A stretch of 64,000 nt of DNA. Source: Lysobacter_F sp035645555 (GTDB taxonomy: Bacteria; Pseudomonadota; Gammaproteobacteria; Xanthomonadales; Xanthomonadaceae). Position numbers and translations under genes: made by a program. The notes beneath the pieces were generated by a model. That model was not told the origin of the DNA. It did no database searches and worked only from the letters and a program-made list of their open reading frames with translations. Positions 18,885 to 26,776 of the stretch are shown here, one piece after another. How positions within the stretch are numbered: the first letter of the stretch is position 1; the number at the start of each line of letters is the position of its first letter. The stretch lies in assembly GCA_035645555.1 (NCBI GenBank), contig DASQMI010000094.1, forward strand, positions 37,639-101,638, written 5' to 3'.

Positions 18885-19915
18885 CAGTCGACCTCGGGAG
18901 TCACTCGCTCACCGAGCCTGACGGATACCGGCAACTTTGGCACCGCCGCGATGTCATACGCAAGAAACGCGAGCGTGAGCTGCAACCCAACCAGCACCGG
19001 CAATACGGCCAACATCACGGTACCGATCGGCGTCGCCGTACCGAAAGCGAGCGCCTGCCACCAATGCCAGGTGCCATAGGCGGCACCGAACGCCAACATA
19101 CCCAGTCCGGCCACCAACTCCAGCGATGCGATCGACAGGTCGCGGAGGAAATAGTTGTAAAAGATGCGCTTGCAAAAGTTTTGCAGGTGCTTGCCCAAGA
19201 ATTCGCCCAAGACACTGCCGATGCGCAAGTTGCTCACCTCGTCCGCGTAGCGTGCATCCATCGGCACGTCGAGCACTACCGCGCGGTAGGTGCCCAGCCG
19301 GAACAGCAGATCGGTCTCGAAGAAATACCGTTGACTGATGCGATCATGAGGCAGGAGCGCGGCCACACGTGCATCGATGGCGGTGTAGCCATTGGTGGGG
19401 TCGAAGATATCCCAATAGCCGGTCGAGACCTTCGCCATGAATGACAGGACCGCATTACCAAATAGCCGAACCCCGGGCATGCGTCCGATGTGTCGCAGGT
19501 CGTAGAATCGATTGCCCTTCGTATAGTCGGCGTAGCCGGCTACAATTGGTGCGACGAAACGGGGCAACAAGCCGGGATCCATTTGCCCGTCGCCATCGAT
19601 CTTGACGATGACATTGGCACCGTCGCCGACCGCGCGACGGTAGCCTGACAGCACCGCACCACCCACTCCGAGATTGCGGGGGTTGCGAATGACGACCACA
19701 CGCGGGTCGCGGCATTCCCGCTCAACGAGGTCGCCGGAACCGTCGGGACACGCGTCATCTACCACGTAGATGCGCCACACCATCGCTGGCATCGCCGCGA
19801 GGACGTCGAGCACGTGCCGCGTTACGCGATACGCTGGTACCACCGCTGCGATTCGGGGCAGCGCGGAAATGACCGTAGTAGGCGTCGCGATCGCGACCGG
19901 GTTGGGCTGGGGCAT
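18884..19915 (-). CDS. GtrB/DPM1-like polyprenyl-phosphate glycosyltransferase
   Basis: GT2 enzyme of about 343 residues. The catalytic domain runs to about residue 240, with the start IAAVVPAYRVTRHVLDVLAAM, the donor site VDDACPDGSGD, and the metal motif KIDGDGQMDP. DPTNGYTA later in the domain is typical of dolichyl/undecaprenyl-phosphate sugar transferases. Two or more C-terminal hydrophobic helices (LELVAGLGMLAFGAAYG, GTVMLAVLPVLVGLQLTL) match the GtrB topology. It probably loads a sugar onto undecaprenyl phosphate for the adjacent GtrA. The ATG at 19915 was chosen; a GTG two codons upstream is equally possible. Confidence 0.88.
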   Translation of the reverse strand: MPQPNPVAIATPTTVISALPRIAAVVPAYRVTRHVLDVLAAMPAMVWRIYVVDDACPDGSGDLVERECRDPRVVVIRNPRNLGVGGAVLSGYRRAVGDGANVIVKIDGDGQMDPGLLPRFVAPIVAGYADYTKGNRFYDLRHIGRMPGVRLFGNAVLSFMAKVSTGYWDIFDPTNGYTAIDARVAALLPHDRISQRYFFETDLLFRLGTYRAVVLDVPMDARYADEVSNLRIGSVLGEFLGKHLQNFCKRIFYNYFLRDLSIASLELVAGLGMLAFGAAYGTWHWWQALAFGTATPIGTVMLAVLPVLVGLQLTLAFLAYDIAAVPKLPVSVRLGERVTPEVD

Positions 19916-19929
19916 AGACACTGGAAAGC

Positions 19930-19944
19930 AGCGAGTGACTCGCT
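19930..19944. promoter_or_regulatory. Palindrome in a short divergent promoter region
   Basis: AGCGAGT-G-ACTCGCT is a perfect seven-base inverted repeat around one central base. It lies in the 61-base gap between the divergent GtrB-like gene and the polytopic membrane protein gene. TATAAG follows at once on the plus strand. Placement suggests an operator acting on one or both genes; no regulator is known. Confidence 0.35.
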
Positions 19945-19976
19945 AGTATAAGAGACCCGCCTCATGTCACTTGTCC

Positions 19977-21347
19977 ATGCTTAAGGTTTCCGCGCGCAGC
20001 GCGCGCGCCGGCATCGCTCTCTTGTGCATGTCGGCGGCCGGGCTAGCCCTAGCCCTACATTCTCCAGGCCACCTGAGCGTGGATTCGACCATCCAGCTGC
20101 ATGAAGCCAACAGCGGCCAGATCGACAGCTGGGCACCGCCTTTCATGTCCGCACTGCTTGCATGGCTCGGTTCCAGCAGCGTGGCGACGGCGTTGTTCGT
20201 GCTCCTCAATACCGCGGCCACGTATGGTGCGTTCTGGCTGAGCGCACGCGCGCAGACCGCTTCCTGGCCATGGTGGCGGCTACCACTAGCGTTGCTGCTG
20301 ATCGCGAATCCCGTGGTCTTCGCGTATGTGGGAATTGTTTGGAAAGACGTGCTGCTGGCTTCGCTATGCGTGCTCGCGCTCGGCCTGACTGTGGCCGCCA
20401 GCCGCGCCGAAACGGCAAGCGTCCGCATCGCTCTGGCCGGCCTCGCGCTGATGGTGTTGCTTCCCATCCCGATGGTGCGCCAGCAGGGGGTGCTGCTCAT
20501 GCCCGTGTTCGCGCTTTCCCCCGCGATTTTGATCGCCGAATCGGCCGCGCCCGACAAGCGAAAATGGGTGCTGGCCGGCGTGGCCGTCGCCGTAGTGACG
20601 GGCCATCTTCTATTACGCATGGCAGTGGCCGCGACGTTCGTGCAAGGTCCTGATGGCCGCGATATGTCGGTGGGCGCTCGCATCATCCGCAGTTACGATC
20701 TGGCCGGGATCCAAGCGCGCACCGGTGCTGACGGTCCGCTTGCCCGTGCCGGCGCGCCAGTCGAGGTTGTGACCGCGGTTCAGCATGCCTACGGCGGCGA
20801 CCGCGTTGATCATCTGAGCGCCAATACGGCAATCGGCAATTATTTCAGCCAAATCGACGACGCGTCGCTCAAGGCGATGTGGTGGGACGCCATCCAGCAT
20901 CACCCCTTCGCCTACGCTAGGCATCGTCTCTCCGCCTTTGCTTGGCTGCTCGGCCTGCGCGACCCCCAAAGGTGCCTGCCGGTCCTAGTCGGCGTTGACG
21001 GCATACCTGAGTTTCTGCGCGAATCGCGTTTGCGCGCCGAAAACGACCCCCGCGACGACTGGCTCTACGAGAAGTACAAACGTCTATTCGGTGCACCACT
21101 GTGGCAGCACTGGTTCTACGTGCTGCTGCTTGCCATTACGCTCGTGACCGCCTGGTGCCAAGGCCCGCGCGTCCGACGCTTGCTGCTGCCCTGGATCGTC
21201 GGGCTTGGACTCTTCGTGGGCGCCTTCCTGCCCACGTCGATCGCTTGCGATTTCCGCTACCTGTACCTGCTCATACCCTGCCTGACCGCCATCGCGCTGA
21301 CCTTGCTTGTCCCCAGTGAACAAGGGCAGCGACCCGCGTCGGACTGA
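19977..21347 (+). CDS. Polytopic membrane protein, GT-C-like (paralogue of 31115-32470)
   Basis: Integral membrane protein of 456 residues with about ten hydrophobic segments. Conserved text shared with the paralogue at 31115-32470 includes HSPGHLSVDSTIQLHE (first periplasmic loop with acidic residues), IVWKDVLLAS, VRQQGVLL, SYDLAGI and TSIACDFRYLYLL. An acidic loop after the first helix is what lipid-dependent GT-C transferases show. With the divergent GtrA and GtrB-like genes it could form a Gtr-type sugar-modification set, serving as the serotype-specific transferase (inference). The ATG at 19977 was chosen over a TTG two codons earlier. It is the only island gene transcribed on the plus strand. 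Confidence 0.75.
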   Translation: MLKVSARSARAGIALLCMSAAGLALALHSPGHLSVDSTIQLHEANSGQIDSWAPPFMSALLAWLGSSSVATALFVLLNTAATYGAFWLSARAQTASWPWWRLPLALLLIANPVVFAYVGIVWKDVLLASLCVLALGLTVAASRAETASVRIALAGLALMVLLPIPMVRQQGVLLMPVFALSPAILIAESAAPDKRKWVLAGVAVAVVTGHLLLRMAVAATFVQGPDGRDMSVGARIIRSYDLAGIQARTGADGPLARAGAPVEVVTAVQHAYGGDRVDHLSANTAIGNYFSQIDDASLKAMWWDAIQHHPFAYARHRLSAFAWLLGLRDPQRCLPVLVGVDGIPEFLRESRLRAENDPRDDWLYEKYKRLFGAPLWQHWFYVLLLAITLVTAWCQGPRVRRLLLPWIVGLGLFVGAFLPTSIACDFRYLYLLIPCLTAIALTLLVPSEQGQRPASD

Positions 21348-21358
21348 GCGCGGCGCGG

Positions 21359-22564
21359 CTACCCGGCCAACGGCACCGGCTCCGGGTACACGTAGCCGAC
21401 GTCGCCCGAGGAGTCGTAGTAAGCGATTACGCCTTCCGCGAAGTGATGCGTGACGATCGAACGCCGCGACAGCGAAGGATCGGAGCGAATCGAGCCCGCG
21501 TGCATCAGGTTCTCGTGCCAGATGAGGATCTGGCCGCGCTTGGCGAGGTAGGGCATCGGTGTGATGCCGCTCTCGCGCAGCATTTGCGCCCAGCGCCCAA
21601 CCACTTTCGCACCGAACTCGCTCCAGTCGCCACTGACCTTTGCGCAACCGGCCTCGTGCATGTATACGCGCGGCAGGCGATGACTACCTGGATGGACCAC
21701 CAGTTCGCCTGACCCCGGCTGGACATCCTCCAACGCGATCCACACGCCGCACATCAAACCGGCCGGGAATGGCGTGAGATGAATTGTGTCCTGGTGGGCA
21801 TCCTGCTGGCTGCCGAATACGTAGACCAGCGACTGGCATGGACGAGAAGGCGCGCCGAACACCAGCGACAGGAACCGGTGTACCGGCGGATACAGCCAGA
21901 TGTCACGGACCGCCGGGAAATGAACGTGCATCTGCTCCAGACGTGTGCTGTCGCCGAAACGGTACCCTTGGTAGCCCTGCGCGATCGCCTCATCCAAGGC
22001 GGCGTTTGCGCGCTCGACCATCGGTTCCGGCAGGAGCTCGTCGAGGATCACGAAGCCGTCGCGTACGAAACGACGCAACATCTCGGCTTCCGAAGCAGTT
22101 ATCGCACCGGCCGCCAGCTTGGCCGAGATTCGCTCTTCCGCATCCGGTGCGTCCACCCAGGCGGTCACCGAGACTTGCGCGGCCGCGTAATGTGACGCAT
22201 CGCAGTCACCTACGAACGCCAGGGGCACGCCGTGCGCCCGCAGCGCAGCACGCACCTGCGGCCCAACGCCGCCGTCGTTCCGAGTTTCCACGCGCGCGAC
22301 AGCGGTCCATTCGCGTCTGCCTTGGGTCAGCCGCAGGTCGATTTTGTGCGCCCCGTCGTCGAGCAGATGGGTGTGTACATTGACACGCACCCGCCCATCG
22401 TCCTTCGGAACCGCCGGTGCCTTGAGGACTTCGGTACCGTCCACTGACACTCGTACCGAGGCCGGCACGCCGGCCTCGGGCAAGGAGAAGAGCGCCCGCA
22501 GCACGCCAGCAGCACGTTCGTACTGGCTCCATTCGACGGACAAGCTATCGGAGAAAATCCCCAT
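21359..22564 (-). CDS. PhyH-type 2-oxoglutarate/Fe(II) dioxygenase with N-terminal beta domain
   Basis: Protein of 401 residues. Residues about 160-395 are a phytanoyl-CoA dioxygenase-like domain, with iron ligands in AHQDTIHL (HxD) and HENLMHAGS, and the oxoglutarate arginine nearby in RRSIVTHHF. Other landmarks are RFVRDGFVILDELL and the loop GSGELVVHPGSHRLP. Residues 1 to about 125 form a separate strand-rich region (VRVSVDGTEVL, HLLDDGAHKIDLRL), which may bind carbohydrate or glycolipid. PhyH enzymes in glycan loci hydroxylate or otherwise oxidise sugars or lipids; the substrate here is unknown. A strong AGGAGG lies seven bases before the ATG. Confidence 0.85.
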   Translation of the reverse strand: MGIFSDSLSVEWSQYERAAGVLRALFSLPEAGVPASVRVSVDGTEVLKAPAVPKDDGRVRVNVHTHLLDDGAHKIDLRLTQGRREWTAVARVETRNDGGVGPQVRAALRAHGVPLAFVGDCDASHYAAAQVSVTAWVDAPDAEERISAKLAAGAITASEAEMLRRFVRDGFVILDELLPEPMVERANAALDEAIAQGYQGYRFGDSTRLEQMHVHFPAVRDIWLYPPVHRFLSLVFGAPSRPCQSLVYVFGSQQDAHQDTIHLTPFPAGLMCGVWIALEDVQPGSGELVVHPGSHRLPRVYMHEAGCAKVSGDWSEFGAKVVGRWAQMLRESGITPMPYLAKRGQILIWHENLMHAGSIRSDPSLSRRSIVTHHFAEGVIAYYDSSGDVGYVYPEPVPLAG

Positions 22565-22712
22565 CCCTACGTCCTCCTAGGACCATGATCAGTGTTGCCC
22601 ACCACCCCCGCTCAGCGATACTCCCAGCGAGGATCCGCACACGCGCACGGCGGACATCTGCATCGGTGAGGCTGAGGACGAGCACGCGACCTAGATGGCG
22701 CAAGCGCCACAT
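22545..22712 (-). CDS. Possible small hypothetical protein
   Basis: An open frame of 55 codons (MWRLRHLGRVLVLSLTDAD ... GGRRDGDFLR) fills the gap between the upstream glycosyltransferase and the dioxygenase gene, overlapping the latter start by 20 bases. GAGG lies shortly before the ATG. The frame also extends back into the glycosyltransferase gene, so it may be chance in GC-rich DNA or the remnant of a gene tail. No family was recognised. Confidence 0.25.
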   Translation of the reverse strand: MWRLRHLGRVLVLSLTDADVRRARVRILAGSIAERGWWATLIMVLGGRRDGDFLR

Positions 22713-22720
22713 GGCACGCC

Positions 22721-23782
22721 TCAGCCAAGGGCTTTTTTTGCAAAACGCTCCGGATGCTCGATAGGCCCCTGCGTAGTCATCCATACCAGGAGGCCGTTCG
22801 CGTCGAAGGGGTCCGGATAGGCGGCCTGCAAATCGGGACGGTCCCGATAGAGCCGCCGGTGCTCGACCGGGATCGGCGTACCGTCGCTGTACCGGCCGTA
22901 GCGCCAGGCAACCTTGGCGGCCGGTTCGTCGCCGTCGAAGCGCGCCTCATGCGCGTACCACGCCACCAGCTCGGCGACCGCGGTGTTGCCTCCGCCGTGC
23001 TTGTCGAACATCTCGCGATGCGCGCCGCTGTCGAAGCCGGTGAAGTGGTAAAAACCCAACGGCTCCCCCTCCACCGTGATCCCGGAAGCGATGTCGCCGG
23101 CGACATCGCGGGTCGTCAGATTCCAGGTAGCGACATTGAAGCGCGGGCTTTTGAGGATACCCACTCCTTCGAAGAACGCCGGCACCAGGTCAACCCAGCG
23201 CTGGTCGGTGAACAACCCTGCCGGAATATCCGCGACGCAAAAATGATAGATGCGCTCGCTCCACCAGCGAGCGAACCGCTCGCCCTCCGGCGTGCGCCGC
23301 ACGCCTAGGAAACCCAGGTTGTACACGCCGTGCTTGAGAGCACTGATCTCGTTGTCGCGCACCGCCTCCAGCGTCTCCTCCGGGCGGGTCAGGTGCGGCG
23401 TCAGCACAATGTTGGACGTATCAAGCGTGGCGAGCATGTCGTCCAGACGCGAGAACACCACCATGTCGGGATCGAAGTACAACACGCGATCCACGTCGGG
23501 ATCGGACAACAGCTCACGCAAGACGAACGGCTTGATTGCGGTTGCCAGCTCGACGATGGTGTGAAAATAGATCCAGCGGCGACGGTCGGAAATGGACAGC
23601 TCGTCGACCGCAATCACACGGTCCAACGGTTCAGTCTCAAAGTCGATGCCCGGCGGCTTTTCGTCTGCGAGCGCGAGCACAAGCTCGAATTCCGGATGGT
23701 GCCTACGCAGTGAAGCAGCCAGCTTGCGGACCTTCGGCAGATAATTCACTGCCGCGGAAGTGAATGCGACGGTCTTTCCCAT
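22721..23782 (-). CDS. Glycosyltransferase with DPD motif (paralogue of 33388-34539)
   Basis: GT-A fold enzyme of 353 residues. The start FTSAAVNYLPKVRKLAASLRR is a nucleotide-sugar-binding strand and helix. The metal motif is RVLYFDPDMVVFSRLDDM, followed by LKHGVYNLGFLGVRRT, and later LFTDQRWVDLVPAFF and FYHFTGFDSG. These phrases recur in the paralogue at 33388-34539. The family resembles GT8-like transferases of polysaccharide loci, but donor and acceptor cannot be read. It starts one base after the GT4 stop, so the two are co-translated. It probably builds part of the exported glycan in the cytoplasm. Confidence 0.82.
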   Translation of the reverse strand: MGKTVAFTSAAVNYLPKVRKLAASLRRHHPEFELVLALADEKPPGIDFETEPLDRVIAVDELSISDRRRWIYFHTIVELATAIKPFVLRELLSDPDVDRVLYFDPDMVVFSRLDDMLATLDTSNIVLTPHLTRPEETLEAVRDNEISALKHGVYNLGFLGVRRTPEGERFARWWSERIYHFCVADIPAGLFTDQRWVDLVPAFFEGVGILKSPRFNVATWNLTTRDVAGDIASGITVEGEPLGFYHFTGFDSGAHREMFDKHGGGNTAVAELVAWYAHEARFDGDEPAAKVAWRYGRYSDGTPIPVEHRRLYRDRPDLQAAYPDPFDANGLLVWMTTQGPIEHPERFAKKALG

Positions 23783-23783
23783 C

Positions 23784-25379
23784 TCATTGTCCTGTAGGGG
23801 CGGCGTCAGCGCGGGCCAGCACGCGGGCCGCGAATGCAGAGATTTCCTCGAGGGCGACCGAGGGATCGATCCGGCTGATCACCAGCCCGAGGTCGTAATG
23901 AAGCACGCGCTCGGCCGGTGCACCGATTGGAAACACCGCCAGCGGGGCGCGCATTGCCATCAGCTCGGCGGTGACGAATGAGTAGGTCTCGGCGCAGACC
24001 GACGGCAGCAGACACACCCCAACCCGGTGTCGCTCCAGCAGGTTGGGCAGGTCGGCGAGCGCGTACTCGCCCAACACGTCAATCCCGTCACCGCCGTCAT
24101 GTTGCTCAAGCGTGCCAAATACGACGATCCGCATCGGCAGGTTACGCTCGCGGATCAGCCTCGCCATTTCGCGAAGGATCCGCGCCCCTTTGGGTGCGCT
24201 GGTCAAGTGACCGACCGCACCAATTACCAGTGGCGGACCCGGATTCGGCTGGATCGGCCGAAAACGCACGTCGATTTTATGCGGCTGGACCGTCACCTTT
24301 CCGTGCGGTAGCCCGGGGTGCGCCTTGGCGAGCACACCCACGGACGCGTGCGAGAACGCGACGATGCGATCGCAGGCTTGCAGAAACGCGGCCCATGCCG
24401 CGCGCCACTGCGGCACCGTAACGTCCGGCGTGAAGTCCATCGTGTTGGCGGTGTTGGCCGGGAGACACGTGCGGCACACGGCTGGATCGGGTACGCCACA
24501 GAAGGAGCCAGTGTGATCGACCAGTGTCCATGACGGGCAGGCGGCGTGGTAATCGTGCAGGTGGAACACCAGTTCGCCCGCCCTACGCGCGCGCTGGGCT
24601 CTCAGCCACTCCAGCAGCTCCAACGGTTCCGCGTAGGAGACCAACTCGTTAACGTGCATGTTCAACAGCTGCACGCGTTCCAGCAAGCGAAGCACAGGCT
24701 CCAAACGCGGCACTTCAGTCTTGAGGACGCAATCACGCATGCGCAGCTCAACGTGATAGCTCAGCTCCTGCAGAACCGGGCAAACGACCAGCACGGCACC
24801 GTCGCTGGCCAGGCGATCCACGAGCGCGCGGCGATAGTGATTGGCACCGCCGCCCATGCCGTGGTCGAGTACGAGCGTCAATGGCGTGCGCCCAGCCCAC
24901 CGGCGCAATCGCCGCAGTAGGCGCCGGTGGGTTCTCGCGGCGTGTAGACGCGCCCCCGCGCGCGCGCGTATTGCGTCCAGCAGGGCACGCACGCCTTCGC
25001 GCCGCACTCTGTCGGTCACCCGTAGGAACACGTTGGTGGGCGCCCCGGGCTGCAGAAGATTATGCACGTCGCAGCGCCGGACCTCACCGTTGGCCAGCGT
25101 GGCCACCAGCTGTGCGGGTCGAAGCGGGTCGAGCGTACCGCGCAATCGGCCTTGCAGAAGGAAACCAGCCGAGGCCGCGTGCGGTACCTGCGGATACGCC
25201 TGGCGCAGGTCATCCCGCGTTCCGGCCGGCACGCACATGACTGCCTGCTCGCCACCGGCACGTAGCCTCAGGCGCAGTTCGCATCGCACCGCACGCGCTT
25301 CGTCGTCGAGAAACCACCCCCAGCCGTAGAAGCGGCCCTCACGAATTACCAATGAGTCGAGCCCAAATCGATGCGCCAC
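23784..25379 (-). CDS. GT4-like glycosyltransferase with N-terminal beta domain
   Basis: Protein of about 531 residues. Residues up to about 125 form a strand-rich domain with the recurring phrase DDLRQAYPQVPHAASAGF found N-terminal to many polysaccharide glycosyltransferases. The GT-B catalytic part follows, with LTLVLDHGMGGGANHYRR (N-terminal nucleotide fold), VFHLHDYHAACPSWTL, a four-cysteine patch near CGVPDPAVCRTC, and the donor-site helix AETYSFVTAELMAM. The start is placed at GTG 25379: GGGAGG lies six bases before it, formed by the last codons of the upstream sulfotransferase gene. An ATG at 25436 would overlap that gene by 55 bases. Confidence 0.82.
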   Translation of the reverse strand: MAHRFGLDSLVIREGRFYGWGWFLDDEARAVRCELRLRLRAGGEQAVMCVPAGTRDDLRQAYPQVPHAASAGFLLQGRLRGTLDPLRPAQLVATLANGEVRRCDVHNLLQPGAPTNVFLRVTDRVRREGVRALLDAIRARAGARLHAARTHRRLLRRLRRWAGRTPLTLVLDHGMGGGANHYRRALVDRLASDGAVLVVCPVLQELSYHVELRMRDCVLKTEVPRLEPVLRLLERVQLLNMHVNELVSYAEPLELLEWLRAQRARRAGELVFHLHDYHAACPSWTLVDHTGSFCGVPDPAVCRTCLPANTANTMDFTPDVTVPQWRAAWAAFLQACDRIVAFSHASVGVLAKAHPGLPHGKVTVQPHKIDVRFRPIQPNPGPPLVIGAVGHLTSAPKGARILREMARLIRERNLPMRIVVFGTLEQHDGGDGIDVLGEYALADLPNLLERHRVGVCLLPSVCAETYSFVTAELMAMRAPLAVFPIGAPAERVLHYDLGLVISRIDPSVALEEISAFAARVLARADAAPTGQ

Positions 25380-25381
25380 GC

Positions 25382-26776
25382 TTAGCCTCCCCGCCGGAAC
25401 AGGCGGCGCACCGACTGTGCCGCTCTCCACCACCAACTCGTCTCGATACGGGTCAGCCGTGCAAGCGCCTCTGTTAGGCTCGCCTCGATCGCTGCCAGCG
25501 TCGCCTCAGCGCGCTCCCGCGCTTGGGCCGTTTCCGCAAATTCGCGTGAGATGCGCTCAAGCTCGCCGAGCCGCTCCAGCGACAATGCCTCGGCTCTCGC
25601 CAATCCATCTTCCGTCGCGTCCAGCTGCGCGCGCAGCGTCTGCATCGTTCGCAACCGCTCCAGCGACAACGCCTCGACCCTCGCCAGCGCCTCTTCCGTC
25701 GCATCCAGCTGCAAGCGCAGTCCGTGCATCGTTTCCAGCCGCTCCAACGCCTGCGCCTTCACTTGCTCCAAGGAGATCTGTGTTGCGTCGAGTTCGCGGC
25801 GCAGTGCACACATAGTTTCCAGCCGCTCCGACGCCTGCATGGTCGCAGCCCGCAATGCCTCATGCAGTTCAGCCTCGCGGGCGATTGCACGCTGCCCAAG
25901 CGAACGGCGGCGGATATCGGCGGCTCGTAGCGTGGCTCCGACCAGCTCAATCCACCAGGCATCCCTGTCGTGCAGACGATGGAACTCATCCTGAAGCTCA
26001 TCCATCTGCGTCCAATCAGGCTCGGCAGAGGCCAGCGCCGCATAGGTACGAAGCGCGAGTGCATGCCATTCGTCCGATACCGCTTCCGCGGCGCGGGCGA
26101 TGTGATGGCGGGCGTCTGTCTTGAGAAAGTCGTCCAGCGCCCGTGGAGCTGCCCTGGGCAGCGGCAACCCAAGCCGCTCGTGGATCGCATGCAAGGCGCG
26201 CATAGGTGCTTCCAGCAGCGCAGCATAGCTCAGCACCGCGCGGGGCAAGCCCACTGAATTCTGAACTGCTTCGAACACATACCGCAGCCACAAAACGCGC
26301 GAGATCGGTGCCGGAATCTTGTCACGTGCATGTAGCGACGCAGCCACCTCATCAGGATGACGGACCACCAGCAATGCAGCCGTGCGAATGCCACCCTCCT
26401 CCAGGACGGTGCGCCACAGCGGCAGCAATCGGCATAGTCGCGGATCTTTTAACGCCCACGGCACATGTTTGAACAGACCCGGCAACATCTCGGCGCGAAT
26501 GCGCTCACGCGCCGTGTCGGCGGCCGGCAGAGCGCGCCATCCGTCGGGCAAGGCACGCACGTCGTCCCAGCTTCGGTCCAGCGCGTCAAGCAGCCCCTCG
26601 TTGACCGCGACCGCATCGGCGTGCTCGAAATAGCCCGACGGATTGTCCTCCGCTGCCGGTACGAGGCGGTTGCCCAAGTAAAGCCCCAAGCGTTCCAGCG
26701 CGCCGGTCGCGGCGGACGTGCCGGAACGATGCATACCAAGCACGAGTACCGCATCGGCATGACGCATTGCTTGCAT
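25382..26776 (-). CDS. Sulfotransferase-like protein with four-unit coiled coil, copy 1
   Basis: Cytoplasmic protein of 464 residues in two parts. Residues 1 to about 290 resemble a PAPS-dependent sulfotransferase: 5'-phosphosulfate loop GMHRSGTSAATGALERLG, then ALKDPRLCRLLPLW, and the 3'-phosphate site RHPDEVAASLHAR. Residues 317-428 are four units of exactly 28 residues (ERLETMHGLRLQLDATEEAL type) forming a coiled coil. The tail is aromatic and basic (SWWWRAAQSVRRLFRRGG), a likely membrane-binding helix. The ATG overlaps the wzt stop (TGATG). Architecture and context recall WbdD, which caps and measures ABC-exported O-antigen, so chain capping by sulfation is proposed (inference). The paralogue is at 34547-35941. 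Confidence 0.82.
   Translation of the reverse strand: MQAMRHADAVLVLGMHRSGTSAATGALERLGLYLGNRLVPAAEDNPSGYFEHADAVAVNEGLLDALDRSWDDVRALPDGWRALPAADTARERIRAEMLPGLFKHVPWALKDPRLCRLLPLWRTVLEEGGIRTAALLVVRHPDEVAASLHARDKIPAPISRVLWLRYVFEAVQNSVGLPRAVLSYAALLEAPMRALHAIHERLGLPLPRAAPRALDDFLKTDARHHIARAAEAVSDEWHALALRTYAALASAEPDWTQMDELQDEFHRLHDRDAWWIELVGATLRAADIRRRSLGQRAIAREAELHEALRAATMQASERLETMCALRRELDATQISLEQVKAQALERLETMHGLRLQLDATEEALARVEALSLERLRTMQTLRAQLDATEDGLARAEALSLERLGELERISREFAETAQARERAEATLAAIEASLTEALARLTRIETSWWWRAAQSVRRLFRRGG
25493..25828 (-). repeat. Four tandem 84-base units coding a coiled coil (copy 1)
   Basis: Units run 25745-25828, 25661-25744, 25577-25660 and 25493-25576. Each encodes 28 residues (four heptads) starting ERL(E/R/G). 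Units two and three are the most alike (ERLETMHGLRLQLDATEEAL and ERLRTMQTLRAQLDATEDGL); the last has diverged most. Confidence 0.9.
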
